Of a DNA stretch of 6,012 nucleotides, positions 1 through 5,229 are shown piece after piece. How positions within the stretch are numbered: position 1 is the first letter of the stretch; the number at the start of each line of letters is the position of its first letter. The DNA comes from an uncultured Oscillospiraceae bacterium (GTDB lineage Bacteria; Bacillota; Clostridia; Oscillospirales; Oscillospiraceae): NCBI GenBank assembly GCA_910588625.1, contig CAJUQN010000131.1, positions 1 through 6,012 of the forward strand. The letters are read 5' to 3'. The position numbers and the translations under genes were made by a program. The notes under the pieces were generated by a model. The model ran no database searches, was not told where the DNA came from, and worked only from the letters and a program-made list of their open reading frames with translations.

Positions 1-57
1 TGTGAAGGAACAAATTTTTAAAGCTGTGGGCCTCGTCCACAAACAGGCGATCCACGC
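1..57 (-). pseudogene. SNF2/DEAH-type helicase fragment of an ICE protein, running off the left edge
   Basis: The minus strand from position 55 reads VDRLFVDEAHSFKNLFLH, the Walker B (DEAH) stretch of the SNF2-like helicase found in the very large methylase/helicase proteins of clostridial conjugative elements. There it probably acts on transferred DNA. Only 18 codons are visible before the window ends. The reading frame is not the one used by the LPD11-like piece immediately upstream, and no start codon or ribosome site precedes it, so this is the downstream part of a broken gene. The motif match is strong for so short a stretch. The exact helicase subfamily cannot be judged from here. Confidence 0.6.
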
Positions 58-660
58 TATGCCTTGCTCCGGGGCGGTCATGCGCTGTTCGTAGCGGTCA
101 ATATCCTCCGCCGTCAACCATTCCGGCTTATCGGGAACAGCGTCATACAATTCGCGCATCTTGGCAATCTGTTTTTCAACGCTGCCGCCCTCTGACAAAT
201 GCTTCTCATTTCGACCGCCAGCGCCCAAAAAATATTCGCAGTCCGACTTCAAGGCGTTCAGGCGGCGGTACATGAACTCCGGGCCATAAGACTGGTCGCC
301 GCTCTCTGCGGCCTGTTCCGGCTGGGGCTGGGACAGCACGGTGTAGGTTTCGCTGATGATCTCCTGATGGATACGGTCATGGAAAGCGGAATTGTCATAA
401 TACTGCTTCAGCAGCAGCGTATCATTGATCGCCAGCACCGCCCGCTTGATCGCCTCGTTACCCTCCAAGCGGGCGAGGTCCCGGTCAGAGTTGGCGCAGG
501 CGTTTTGATATGCCGTATCCGCCAGCACCAGATTTTTGACCATGGGCGTATAGTGCTCATAGATCTGCCTGACGGTAGGATTATCGCCTAAAGCACTATT
601 TTCTGCTGGTGCCGCAGCAGGTTCCACCGCCTTGCCGTCCTGGTCAAAGGTCAGGCGTAC
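58..660 (-). pseudogene. Interior fragment of a large polyvalent ICE protein (LPD11-like)
   Basis: A frame of 201 codons without a stop runs from 660 down to about 58, but it has no credible start. The nearest ATG is codon 40 (MVKNLVLAD), without a ribosome site. It opens with VRLTFDQDGKAVEP, continues through PTVRQIYEHYTPMVKNLVLA and a charged helical stretch around RIHQEIISETY (codons 97-107), and ends with EYFLGAGGRNEKHL (142-155) and QIAKMRELYDAVPDKPEWLT (164-183). The last block resembles the large polyvalent protein-associated domain LPD11 of ICE-borne helicase/methylase proteins, recognised from memory of the family. The frame breaks at about 58-65 into the helicase fragment and at about 650-660 into the SpaA fragment, so neither end is natural. 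It is best read as a deletion remnant. Confidence 0.6.
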
Positions 661-1529
661 ATCTCGCCGTTCTCGTCCGTTCTGAAAATACCGTTGGAAT
701 CGCCGATCACGGTGCCGTCCGCGTAGGTGATTTTGAACTCGGCGTTCTGGAGGGTGATGCTGGGATTGGTGGCGCACACCTTCCGCACAAGAAGGAGGCC
801 GTCCGGCATATTGTCGAAGCGGACCGTCACCACAGACTGCTCCCCGTTGTCCGCCAGGAACACCGTTTCGGAGGAATTGATGATGGAGTACCCGTCCGCC
901 GGGTCCACTTCCTCCACGATGTACGATCCCGCGTCCAGGCCGGTCCACATGGCAACGCCATTTTTGCCCGTCACCTTCTGGCCGATGACGGTGCCGCCCG
1001 TGCCGCTGCTGCCTGCCAGATAGCGGAGCTGGAAAGTGCATCCGGCCAGGGCCTCGCCCGTCACGCTGTCGTACTTCTCGACGATGATACAATTTTTCGG
1101 GGTGTTCTCAAAGGTGACAGTGTGATCCTTGCCCGCTGCCAGATAGATTTCCTGGGTGTCGGGCTGCTTGATGGTGTAGCCGGGGGCCGGTTCCAGCTCT
1201 TGGATTTTGTACCAGCCCGTGTCCACCCGCTCCAGGTGGATCTGGCCCTCGGCGTCGGTGTAATAGGTGCCCAGGTCGTTGTATTCGCCGGTCTGGGTAT
1301 CGTCAGAACCGCGCCAGACCTGGAACTTTACGCCCTCAATGGGACTGCCGGTGACGGAATCCACCTTTTTAATAAACAGATCCGGCTTGCGCAGGTTGTT
1401 CAATTCAATGGTGGTGGTCTTGTTCTCATCCAGGTAAACAGTATGGATGGTATCGTCCGCCACCCAGCCATTCTTGGGCTTGGTTTCCTGCACGGTATAA
1501 GCGCCCGGATTCAGTCCCTCCAGCCAGTT
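651..1529 (-). pseudogene. SpaA/Cna-B repeat surface adhesin, interior fragment
   Basis: Open frame read from about 1529 (LEGLNPGAYTVQET...) to a TGA at 651-653. It contains the end of one Cna-B-like domain with an E-box (YTVQE), two complete domains (about 1385-1101 beginning KPDLFIKKVDSVTG, and about 1094-810 beginning KNCIIVEKYDSVTG), and the first half of another (from about 803, LLLVRKV...AEFKITYADG). E-boxes WYKIQE and SYIVEE, lysines in the first strand and Asn/Asp near each domain end (FEN, FDN) fit self-made isopeptide bonds. Full proteins have a signal peptide, many repeats and an LPXTG-type or hydrophobic end, and none of these is present. The first ATG (1493) lies inside a domain with no ribosome site. 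The protein stops at DENGEMYA, mid-domain. ICEs of this family often carry such an adhesin near their transfer genes, and here only a slice survives. Confidence 0.8.
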
Positions 1530-1960
1530 CCGCTTGCGTACCGATTGATTTCATCAATGGCGTCCCCAAATTTTTGCAGCCCCTTTTCCGTGAACCAGAA
1601 ACTGCTTGGTTGGTCGAGATTCATCGGCACCGGCAGGCTGTCCTTGAAGGGTTTCATCAGCCTGCGGTATGCAGCCGGTTCGCACATATCATCCAGCCCT
1701 TGCAGAAATCCAACGCCTTGATATGTGCCATCAAAGAACAGCTCGAACCGAAACAGGGGTTGTACCTCGTCCGGGACATTTTTGAGGGATCTGGAGATGG
1801 AATAGCTGCGCCCCGCTCCATCGAGGAGCGGCCTGAGCCACTCCAGGTCTTTCCGGCGTAAATCGCAGGTGAGCCGGTACTCGGGCGGTTCTTCGTTGGT
1901 CTCTGCCGCAGTACATTCGCTTTGGGTGCGGTGGATATGTAAATCCTTTTGTGCTTTCAT
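1511..1960 (-). CDS. Hypothetical ICE-associated protein, probably C-terminally truncated
   Basis: 149 codons from an ATG at 1960 with an AAGGAGG site 7 bases upstream, so the start is secure. I do not recognise the family with confidence. The protein has a charged N-terminus (MKAQKDLHIHR) and then a soluble-looking alpha/beta body: YRLTCDLRRKDLEWLRPLLD (about residues 28-47), FRFELFFDGTYQGVGFLQGL and SFWFTEKGLQKFGDAIDEIN. No signal peptide, membrane helix or catalytic motif is evident. It resembles small accessory proteins encoded near the replication/helicase genes of clostridial ICEs (inference from memory). The last residues (about ASGTGWRD) are probably not native: the DNA that encodes them also begins the SpaA fragment in another frame, so the gene seems to be cut at a deletion junction near 1515-1535. 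It is the only gene of the left arm with intact start signals and may still be translated. Confidence 0.6.
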   Translation of the reverse strand: MKAQKDLHIHRTQSECTAAETNEEPPEYRLTCDLRRKDLEWLRPLLDGAGRSYSISRSLKNVPDEVQPLFRFELFFDGTYQGVGFLQGLDDMCEPAAYRRLMKPFKDSLPVPMNLDQPSSFWFTEKGLQKFGDAIDEINRYASGTGWRD

Positions 1961-1967
1961 GATGCTG

Positions 1968-1974
1968 CCTCCTT
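1968..1974 (-). promoter_or_regulatory. Ribosome binding site for the 149-codon ORF
   Basis: AAGGAGG on the minus strand, 7 bases before the ATG at 1960. It is a perfect anti-Shine-Dalgarno match and fixes the start of the gene that ends at 1511. Confidence 0.8.
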
Positions 1975-2001
1975 CATTTGATTGGAACCAGCATAGACGA
2001 A

Positions 2002-2015
2002 CTTTCTTGAGAAAG
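2002..2015. promoter_or_regulatory. Operator-like palindrome upstream of the 149-codon ORF
   Basis: CTTTCT-TG-AGAAAG is a 6+6 inverted repeat about 42 bases upstream of the ORF start. On the minus strand a TATGCT hexamer lies just downstream and could be a -10 box, but no good -35 is present. A repressor site is possible, but this is inference only. Confidence 0.25.
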
Positions 2016-2126
2016 CCATTATCAGAACCAACAAATAACAGGGGTTCAAACCGGGCATGACCACTAAATCAGCAGCTGGCCAATTTGCCGGAATTGGGAA
2101 TCCGCTGGCAGCAGTTCAGAGAACAC

Positions 2127-2175
2127 AAAAAAACGCCGCTCCTTTCGGCCCTGCCTGGGCCATTGGAGCGGCGTT
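2127..2175 (-). terminator. Intrinsic terminator, minus strand
   Basis: Perfect 11-bp stem (AACGCCGCTCC at 2132-2142, GGAGCGGCGTT at 2165-2175) with an inner GGCCC/GGGCC stem (2147-2151 and 2157-2161). On the minus strand it is followed by seven T residues (2133-2127). No gene ends close upstream on that strand. It is either a back-up terminator for the tRNA operon or a relic of a lost gene. Confidence 0.8.
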
Positions 2176-2235
2176 AAAAGCGTATAAAATTTCTTTGTCC
2201 TTCGCGGGGTAGGTTTGCGGGATGAGAATGCAGAA

Positions 2236-2264
2236 AGGCAGGTGTGTGAGTTCAAGACCCGCCT
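2236..2264 (-). other. Hairpin in the gene-free stretch 2060-2385
   Basis: An 8-bp stem with one G-U pair (AGGCAGGT at 2236-2243, ACCCGCCT at 2257-2264) and a 13-base loop. No T-run follows on either strand, so it is not a terminator by itself. With the two terminators on either side it forms three hairpins in tandem. I find no convincing gene in 2060-2385: short minus-strand frames cross it, but they lack ribosome sites and read straight into the terminator stem. Confidence 0.35.
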
Positions 2265-2290
2265 GTTTGGGAAAACGGCTTGTGGATAGC

Positions 2291-2333
2291 AAAATTTCAA
2301 GGCCCTCGGAATTCACTTTCCGAGGGCCTTGAA
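2291..2333 (-). terminator. Intrinsic terminator of the tRNA operon
   Basis: A perfect 15-bp inverted repeat (TTCAAGGCCCTCGGA at 2296-2310, matched at 2319-2333) with an 8-base loop. On the minus strand the stem is followed by ATTTTGC. It lies about 53 bases past the CCA end of tRNA-Lys, the right place and orientation to end the five-tRNA transcript. Confidence 0.85.
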
Positions 2334-2386
2334 TGGGTTGAAAACACTGGCTTGACGGGCAAGATAGCATTTTCACCACATGAACT

Positions 2387-2462
2387 TGGTGACCCAGCGG
2401 GGACTCGAACCCCGGACCTTCGCCTTAAAAGGGCGTTGCTCTACCAACTGAGCTACTGGGTC
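2387..2462 (-). tRNA. tRNA-Lys(UUU)
   Basis: Complete cloverleaf on the minus strand. The acceptor stem is GACCCAG/CTGGGTC, the D-arm GCTCAGTTGGTAGAGC, the anticodon loop CTTTTAA (anticodon TTT) and the T-arm CGGGGTTCGAGTCCCCG, with discriminator A and encoded CCA. The outermost anticodon-stem pair is an A-A mismatch. It is the last tRNA of the operon, 5 bases after tRNA-Gln. Confidence 0.96.
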
Positions 2463-2467
2463 ATATA

Positions 2468-2542
2468 TGGCTGGGATGGCTGGACTCGAACCAGCGAATG
2501 CGGGAGTCAAAGTCCCGTGCCTTACCACTTGGCTACACCCCA
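2468..2542 (-). tRNA. tRNA-Gln(UUG)
   Basis: Acceptor stem TGGGGTG/CATCCCA with one G-U pair, anticodon arm CGGGA-CTTTGAC-TCCCG (anticodon TTG), T-arm GCTGGTTCGAGTCCAGC, discriminator G and encoded CCA. The weak U1-A72 first pair is typical of bacterial tRNA-Gln. Confidence 0.96.
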
Positions 2543-2560
2543 ATGTTGAAGTGAGGCAAA

Positions 2561-2582
2561 GGCCGGAGCGGACGCTCCGGCC
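2561..2582 (-). other. Strong hairpin between tRNA-His and tRNA-Gln
   Basis: GGCCGGAGCG-GA-CGCTCCGGCC is a perfect palindrome with a very small loop. On the minus strand it is followed only by TTTGCC, which is a poor T-run. It may be a processing signal or a leaky terminator that lowers the level of the last two tRNAs (inference). Confidence 0.6.
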
Positions 2583-2595
2583 CTCAGCCACGGTA

Positions 2596-2672
2596 TGGGG
2601 TGGGTAATGGGGCTCGAACCCACGACACCCGGAACCACAATCCGGTGCTCTGCCAGCTGAGCTATACCCACC
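2596..2672 (-). tRNA. tRNA-His(GUG)
   Basis: Acceptor stem GTGGGTA/TACCCAC with the extra G at -1 (position 2672) facing a C discriminator, the identity mark of tRNA-His. The anticodon arm is CCGGA-TTGTGGT-TCCGG (anticodon GTG), the T-arm GTGGGTTCGAGCCCCAT and the CCA is encoded. It lies 53 bases upstream of tRNA-Gln, the widest gap in the array. Confidence 0.96.
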
Positions 2673-2700
2673 ATATGTAATTTTTGGACGATTTGCGGCT

Positions 2701-2777
<77 letters not shown>

Positions 2778-2780
2778 ATA

Positions 2781-2854
2781 TGGAGCGGGTGATGGGAATC
2801 GAACCCACGCGACCAGCTTGGAAGGCTGGGATTCTACCATTGAACTACACCCGC
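2781..2854 (-). tRNA. tRNA-Gly(UCC)
   Basis: Acceptor stem GCGGGTG/CACCCGC, anticodon arm CCAGC-CTTCCAA-GCTGG (anticodon TCC), T-arm GTGGGTTCGATTCCCAT, discriminator T and encoded CCA. It is the first gene of the operon, about 28 bases from the predicted transcription start and 3 bases before tRNA-Arg. Confidence 0.96.
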
Positions 2855-2888
2855 ATGGATGGGTACATCCGCAAATGTCAGCTTGGAT

Positions 2889-2917
2889 AGAATAGCACAA
2901 AACCCACGGCTTGTCAA
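2889..2917 (-). promoter_or_regulatory. Promoter of the tRNA operon
   Basis: TTGACA (2917-2912) and TATTCT (2894-2889) with a spacer of exactly 17 bases on the minus strand: a perfect -35 and a 5/6 -10 for the housekeeping sigma factor. Transcription should start near 2882. It lies only about 43 bases past the pyrB stop codon. Confidence 0.9.
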
Positions 2918-2959
2918 TCCCCTTTCCACACAAAAATGCGAAAAAAACGGGGCGTATCC

Positions 2960-4015
2960 CTACAGTGGCGCATCACAGAAGGCACAGCAGTCCACCCCGC
3001 CCGACTTCTTCACCAGCGCAGGCAGATAGTGCTCTGTCTGGGTGATGCACCGGGGATTATGGCACACCGGCCCGTGGCCGATCTCCACCGGGGCCGGGGC
3101 CTCTCGGGGCTGGTTGGCCAGGTCGGACAGCAGGGCCATCCGGGCAAACATCCCGTAGCGGGCCTGTTGGAAATACACCGCCCGGGGGTCGTCGTCCACG
3201 TCCACGGAGATCTCATCCACACGGGGCAGGGGGTGCATAACCAGCAGATTTTTCTTCGCCCGACTCAGCTTGGAGCGGGTGAGAATGTAGATACCTTTAT
3301 TCCGTTCATACTCCAGCGGGTCAATGAATCGCTCCCGCTGGATGCGGGTCATGTACAGTACGTCCAACTGAGGAATGACCGGCTCCAGGCCGGTGACCTC
3401 GATGAAGGGCATATTGCGCTCCCGCATGAACTGGCGCAGATACTCCGGAATGGCCAAATCCCGGGGCGCGATGAGGAAAAACCGAATGTTTTTGAACTTC
3501 TCCATGGCCTTGATGAGGGAATGAACCGTCCGCCCATTCTTCAAATCCCCGCACAGGCCCACGTTCAACCCGTCTACCGCCCCCCGCAGGCGGGTGATGG
3601 TGGTCAGGTCGGCGGTGGTCTGAGTGGGGTGCATATGCCCGCCGTCCCCGGCGTTTACCACCGGCACGTCGGAGTACAGCGACGCCGCCTTGGCCGCCCC
3701 CTCCCAGGGGGCGCGCATGACGATGACGTCGGCATAGCCGGACACCATTTTGACGGTGTCCTTCAGCGTCTCGCCCTTGACCACCGAGGAGGAACTGGGG
3801 TCCGCGAAGCCGAACACCTGCCCCCCCAGACGAAGCATAGCCGTCTGAAAGGAGAAGTTGGTCCGGGTAGACGGCTCGTAAAACAGCGAGGCCATCACCT
3901 TGCCCCGGCACACATCCAGATGGTCCTCCGGCGCGTCCATAATACGCTCGGCGCGCTGGTACATCTGGTCCCACTCTTGCCGGGACAGGTCTCCGAAGTC
4001 GATGAGATGGCGCAC
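2960..4015 (-). CDS. pyrB: Aspartate carbamoyltransferase catalytic chain with a PyrI-like zinc tail
   Basis: Makes N-carbamoyl-L-aspartate from carbamoyl phosphate and aspartate, the committed step of pyrimidine synthesis, in the cytoplasm. Residues are counted from the GTG at 4015 (351 aa). The carbamoyl-phosphate loop FYEPSTRTNFSF is at 45-56, VVKGET with catalytic Lys80 at 78-83, Arg101, HPTQT at 129-133, GDLKNGRTVHSL at 156-167, YMTRIQRERF at 221-230 and HPLPRVDEI at 261-269. All transcarbamoylase signatures are present. The catalytic fold ends near 301. A tail of about 50 residues follows, with CHNPRC (318-323) and CCAFC (343-347), a C-x4-C-x20-C-x2-C pattern like the zinc module of the regulatory chain PyrI, but without PyrI's nucleotide-binding part. 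The GTG start is chosen because AAGGAGG lies 8 bases upstream and a promoter sits at 4044-4072. An ATG at 4072 overlaps the -35 box. Past the stop there is a seven-T run (2947-2941) but only a weak stem. No PyrR attenuator is visible in the short leader. Confidence 0.95.
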   Translation of the reverse strand: MRHLIDFGDLSRQEWDQMYQRAERIMDAPEDHLDVCRGKVMASLFYEPSTRTNFSFQTAMLRLGGQVFGFADPSSSSVVKGETLKDTVKMVSGYADVIVMRAPWEGAAKAASLYSDVPVVNAGDGGHMHPTQTTADLTTITRLRGAVDGLNVGLCGDLKNGRTVHSLIKAMEKFKNIRFFLIAPRDLAIPEYLRQFMRERNMPFIEVTGLEPVIPQLDVLYMTRIQRERFIDPLEYERNKGIYILTRSKLSRAKKNLLVMHPLPRVDEISVDVDDDPRAVYFQQARYGMFARMALLSDLANQPREAPAPVEIGHGPVCHNPRCITQTEHYLPALVKKSGGVDCCAFCDAPL

Positions 4016-4023
4016 AGCGGTCC

Positions 4024-4030
4024 CCTCCTT
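4024..4030 (-). promoter_or_regulatory. Ribosome binding site that fixes the pyrB GTG start
   Basis: AAGGAGG on the minus strand, 8 bases before the GTG at 4015. It decides against the longer ATG-initiated reading from 4072. Confidence 0.85.
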
Positions 4031-4043
4031 CAAAATTCGCTCT

Positions 4044-4072
4044 ATTTTATCACACTTTGAAAGAGGGGACAA
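4044..4072 (-). promoter_or_regulatory. pyrB promoter
   Basis: TTGTCC (4072-4067) and TAAAAT (4049-4044) with a 17-base spacer on the minus strand, giving a leader of about 22 bases. That is too short for a PyrR-type attenuator, so any pyrimidine control would have to act on initiation or elsewhere. Confidence 0.65.
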
Positions 4073-4112
4073 CGGAGAATGTCGAAAGAATCTGACTGTC
4101 TGCGTATCATTT

Positions 4113-4139
4113 CGCTGGTAAAAACCACGAAAGCCAGCG
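4113..4139. promoter_or_regulatory. Inverted repeat between the divergent genes
   Basis: CGCTGG (4113-4118) and CCAGCG (4134-4139) flank a small TGGT/ACCA pair in the interval between pyrB and the membrane protein gene. It could be an operator or a hairpin in the leader of the membrane gene. I could not find a convincing promoter for that gene: CTGACA at 4140-4145 has no good partner -10. Role unknown. Confidence 0.25.
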
Positions 4140-4216
4140 CTGACAAAAATTATCGCGTATGGAATCTCACTGTTTTTCCATCCTAATCAGCATGGAATGA
4201 AAAACGGAGGGATGCT

Positions 4217-4771
4217 ATGCGCTGGCTCTGGTACTTCATCATTTATAGCTTCTGCGGCTTTCTGTTGGAGGTGGCCTTTGCCCGTGCCATCCACCACCCG
4301 AAGCGGGACCGCAAGTGCCTGTTACTGCTCCCCCTGTGCCCAGTGTACGGACTGGGGGCGTGCCTTATTTTGTGGCTGGTGCCCATGGTCCGCTCCCCGC
4401 TGTGGGTGGCGCTGGCGGGCGGGCTGGCCGCCACCGGAGCGGAGCTCCTCATGGGGGCCTTCTACCGCTTTGTGTTGGGGGTGGAGTTCTGGGACTACGC
4501 CGGGATGCCGGGGAGCCTGGGCGGTTTGGTATGCCCGGTGTTCTCCGCCTGCTGGACCGTGCTGGGACTGGTGCTGGTGTATGCCGTCCACCCGCTGGTG
4601 CAGACCTTCACCGCCCTGCTCCCCGCCTGGCTGGGACCGCCCACCCTCATCCTGCTGGCGGCGGACGCCCTCGTCTCCAGCGTCGCCCTGCGCCGGACGG
4701 GTACTACAGAGGTTCTGCGCTGGTACGCGCCGGACCGAAAACAGCGGCACATGGAATATAACGATGGTTGA
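4217..4771 (+). CDS. Membrane protein, putative ABC-transporter type IV (CmpB-like) family
   Basis: 184 residues, ATG with GGAGG 6 bases upstream (4206-4210). It is very hydrophobic, with predicted helices at about 3-21, 43-57, 60-88, 103-124 and 140-157. Family-like signatures are a first helix ending in an acidic residue (FCGFLLEVAF, Glu18), the segment LLPLCPVYGLGA (37-48), GAELLMGAFY (75-84), FWDY (91-94) and GSLGGLVCPVFSACW (99-113). These match the Pfam family called putative ABC-transporter type IV, common in gut Firmicutes, whose biochemical role is not settled; the assignment is from memory. It is transcribed divergently from pyrB, with no operon partner. The stop codon TGA (4769-4771) lies exactly at the junction with the Rpn remnant, so the hydrophilic last residues (DRKQRHMEYNDG) may have been shaped by the fusion. 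Confidence 0.8.
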   Translation: MRWLWYFIIYSFCGFLLEVAFARAIHHPKRDRKCLLLLPLCPVYGLGACLILWLVPMVRSPLWVALAGGLAATGAELLMGAFYRFVLGVEFWDYAGMPGSLGGLVCPVFSACWTVLGLVLVYAVHPLVQTFTALLPAWLGPPTLILLAADALVSSVALRRTGTTEVLRWYAPDRKQRHMEYNDG

Positions 4772-4826
4772 CAAACAGCATTTTGAATAGTGTATCAGTT
4801 TTGAAGGTGTATTGTAGCTTGTTCAT
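4770..4826 (-). pseudogene. 5' remnant of an Rpn-family nuclease (putative transposase)
   Basis: From an ATG at 4826 the minus strand reads MNKLQYTFKTDTLFKMLFV, the characteristic N-terminus of Rpn (recombination-promoting nuclease, PD-(D/E)XK) proteins, which in full are roughly 250-350 residues. Homology stops after 19 codons at 4770. The frame then continues 21 codons antisense to the membrane gene (NHRYIPCAAV...) to a TAG at 4704-4706, so a 40-residue chimeric peptide could be made. The catalytic domain is absent, so this cannot be a nuclease. Its start signals are preserved (4833-4870). Confidence 0.7.
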
Positions 4827-4832
4827 GAGAAT

Positions 4833-4870
4833 CACCCCTTGTGCAGTGGTCTGCTTTTGAATTTAGTATA
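4833..4870 (-). promoter_or_regulatory. Start signals of the Rpn remnant (-10 box and ribosome site)
   Basis: AAGGGGTG (4840-4833) lies 6 bases before the ATG at 4826, and TATACT (4870-4865) is a 5/6 -10 box. No good -35 is found at 16-18 bases: TTGCCG (4888-4883) is only 12 away. Activity is uncertain. Confidence 0.4.
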
Positions 4871-4942
4871 TCACGTTTCCGTCGGCAATTCTATAGCAAT
4901 CACGAAAATTACAGAGATGTTTTTTGCGAAGACTGACTCCGC

Positions 4943-5083
4943 TCATTTAGGCTGAGATATTTGCTTTCAATGGACGATAAACCGCTCGTCAGTTACCCGG
5001 TTGATGTAGTAATGGCTCGCGAACCACCGTCGAAACTGACAACGCTGCTTGACCATCTCCAGGAAGTCCGTCCGCCGGGTCAC
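4943..5083 (-). pseudogene. C-terminal remnant of a calcineurin-like metallophosphoesterase
   Basis: The minus strand reads VTRRTDFLEMVKQRCQFR then RWFASHYYINRVTDERFIVH and meets TGA at 4967-4969. The same frame goes on KQISQPK to a second TGA at 4943-4945. This resembles the C-terminus of clostridial calcineurin-like phosphoesterases, where the pattern is roughly FRxWFCGHYHxxRxVxERF followed by YEQI (from memory). The expected metal-binding GHYH appears here as SHYY, and the Tyr-Glu after the final His has become stop-Lys. With only about 45 codons, a lost metal ligand and a nonsense codon, it is dead. Upstream on the same strand lies a terminator, so the join there is also unnatural. Confidence 0.5.
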
Positions 5084-5094
5084 TTGATAGCACA

Positions 5095-5134
5095 AAAACA
5101 GGGACCGTCCGATTTGCGCGGGGCGGACGGTCCC
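5095..5134 (-). terminator. Orphan intrinsic terminator, minus strand
   Basis: Perfect 11-bp stem (GGGACCGTCCG at 5101-5111, CGGACGGTCCC at 5124-5134) with a 12-base loop. On the minus strand it is followed by TGTTTTTGTG. No intact gene ends before it: minus-strand frames over 5135-5230 lack a credible start. The same stem sequence style recurs as dispersed repeats in clostridial genomes, so it could also be a mobile hairpin. Confidence 0.7.
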
Positions 5135-5229
5135 CGTGGCTTCTGTTATCAAGGTTTTGCTCGAAAGACGTTGTTTTCCTGCCTTTCGTTCACCTGTATT
5201 CGACACTACTTCCCCAGGCGTGGGCGGCA

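Noticed and set aside
199..1721. Long plus-strand open frames (199-591 and 609-1721)
   Set aside because: Antisense to the LPD and SpaA fragments and the 149-codon ORF, which have clear family signatures on the minus strand.
2041..2058. GGGGTTCAAACCGGG, resembling a tRNA T-arm and thus a possible attachment-site copy
   Set aside because: The arms do not form a 5-bp stem around a 7-base loop, and the sequence does not match the 3' end of any of the five tRNAs here.
4016..4043. PyrR-binding attenuator before pyrB
   Set aside because: The predicted leader is about 22 bases, too short for anti-terminator and terminator stems.
2936..4060. 374-codon plus-strand open frame
   Set aside because: Exact shadow of pyrB, whose catalytic motifs are unmistakable; the frame is open only because of the GC-rich codon use.
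4070..4072. ATG as the start of pyrB
   Set aside because: Lies in the -35 box of the predicted promoter and lacks a ribosome site, unlike the GTG at 4015.
4883..4888. TTGCCG as a -35 box for the Rpn remnant
   Set aside because: Only 12 bases from the TATACT -10 box, too close for a sigma-70 promoter.
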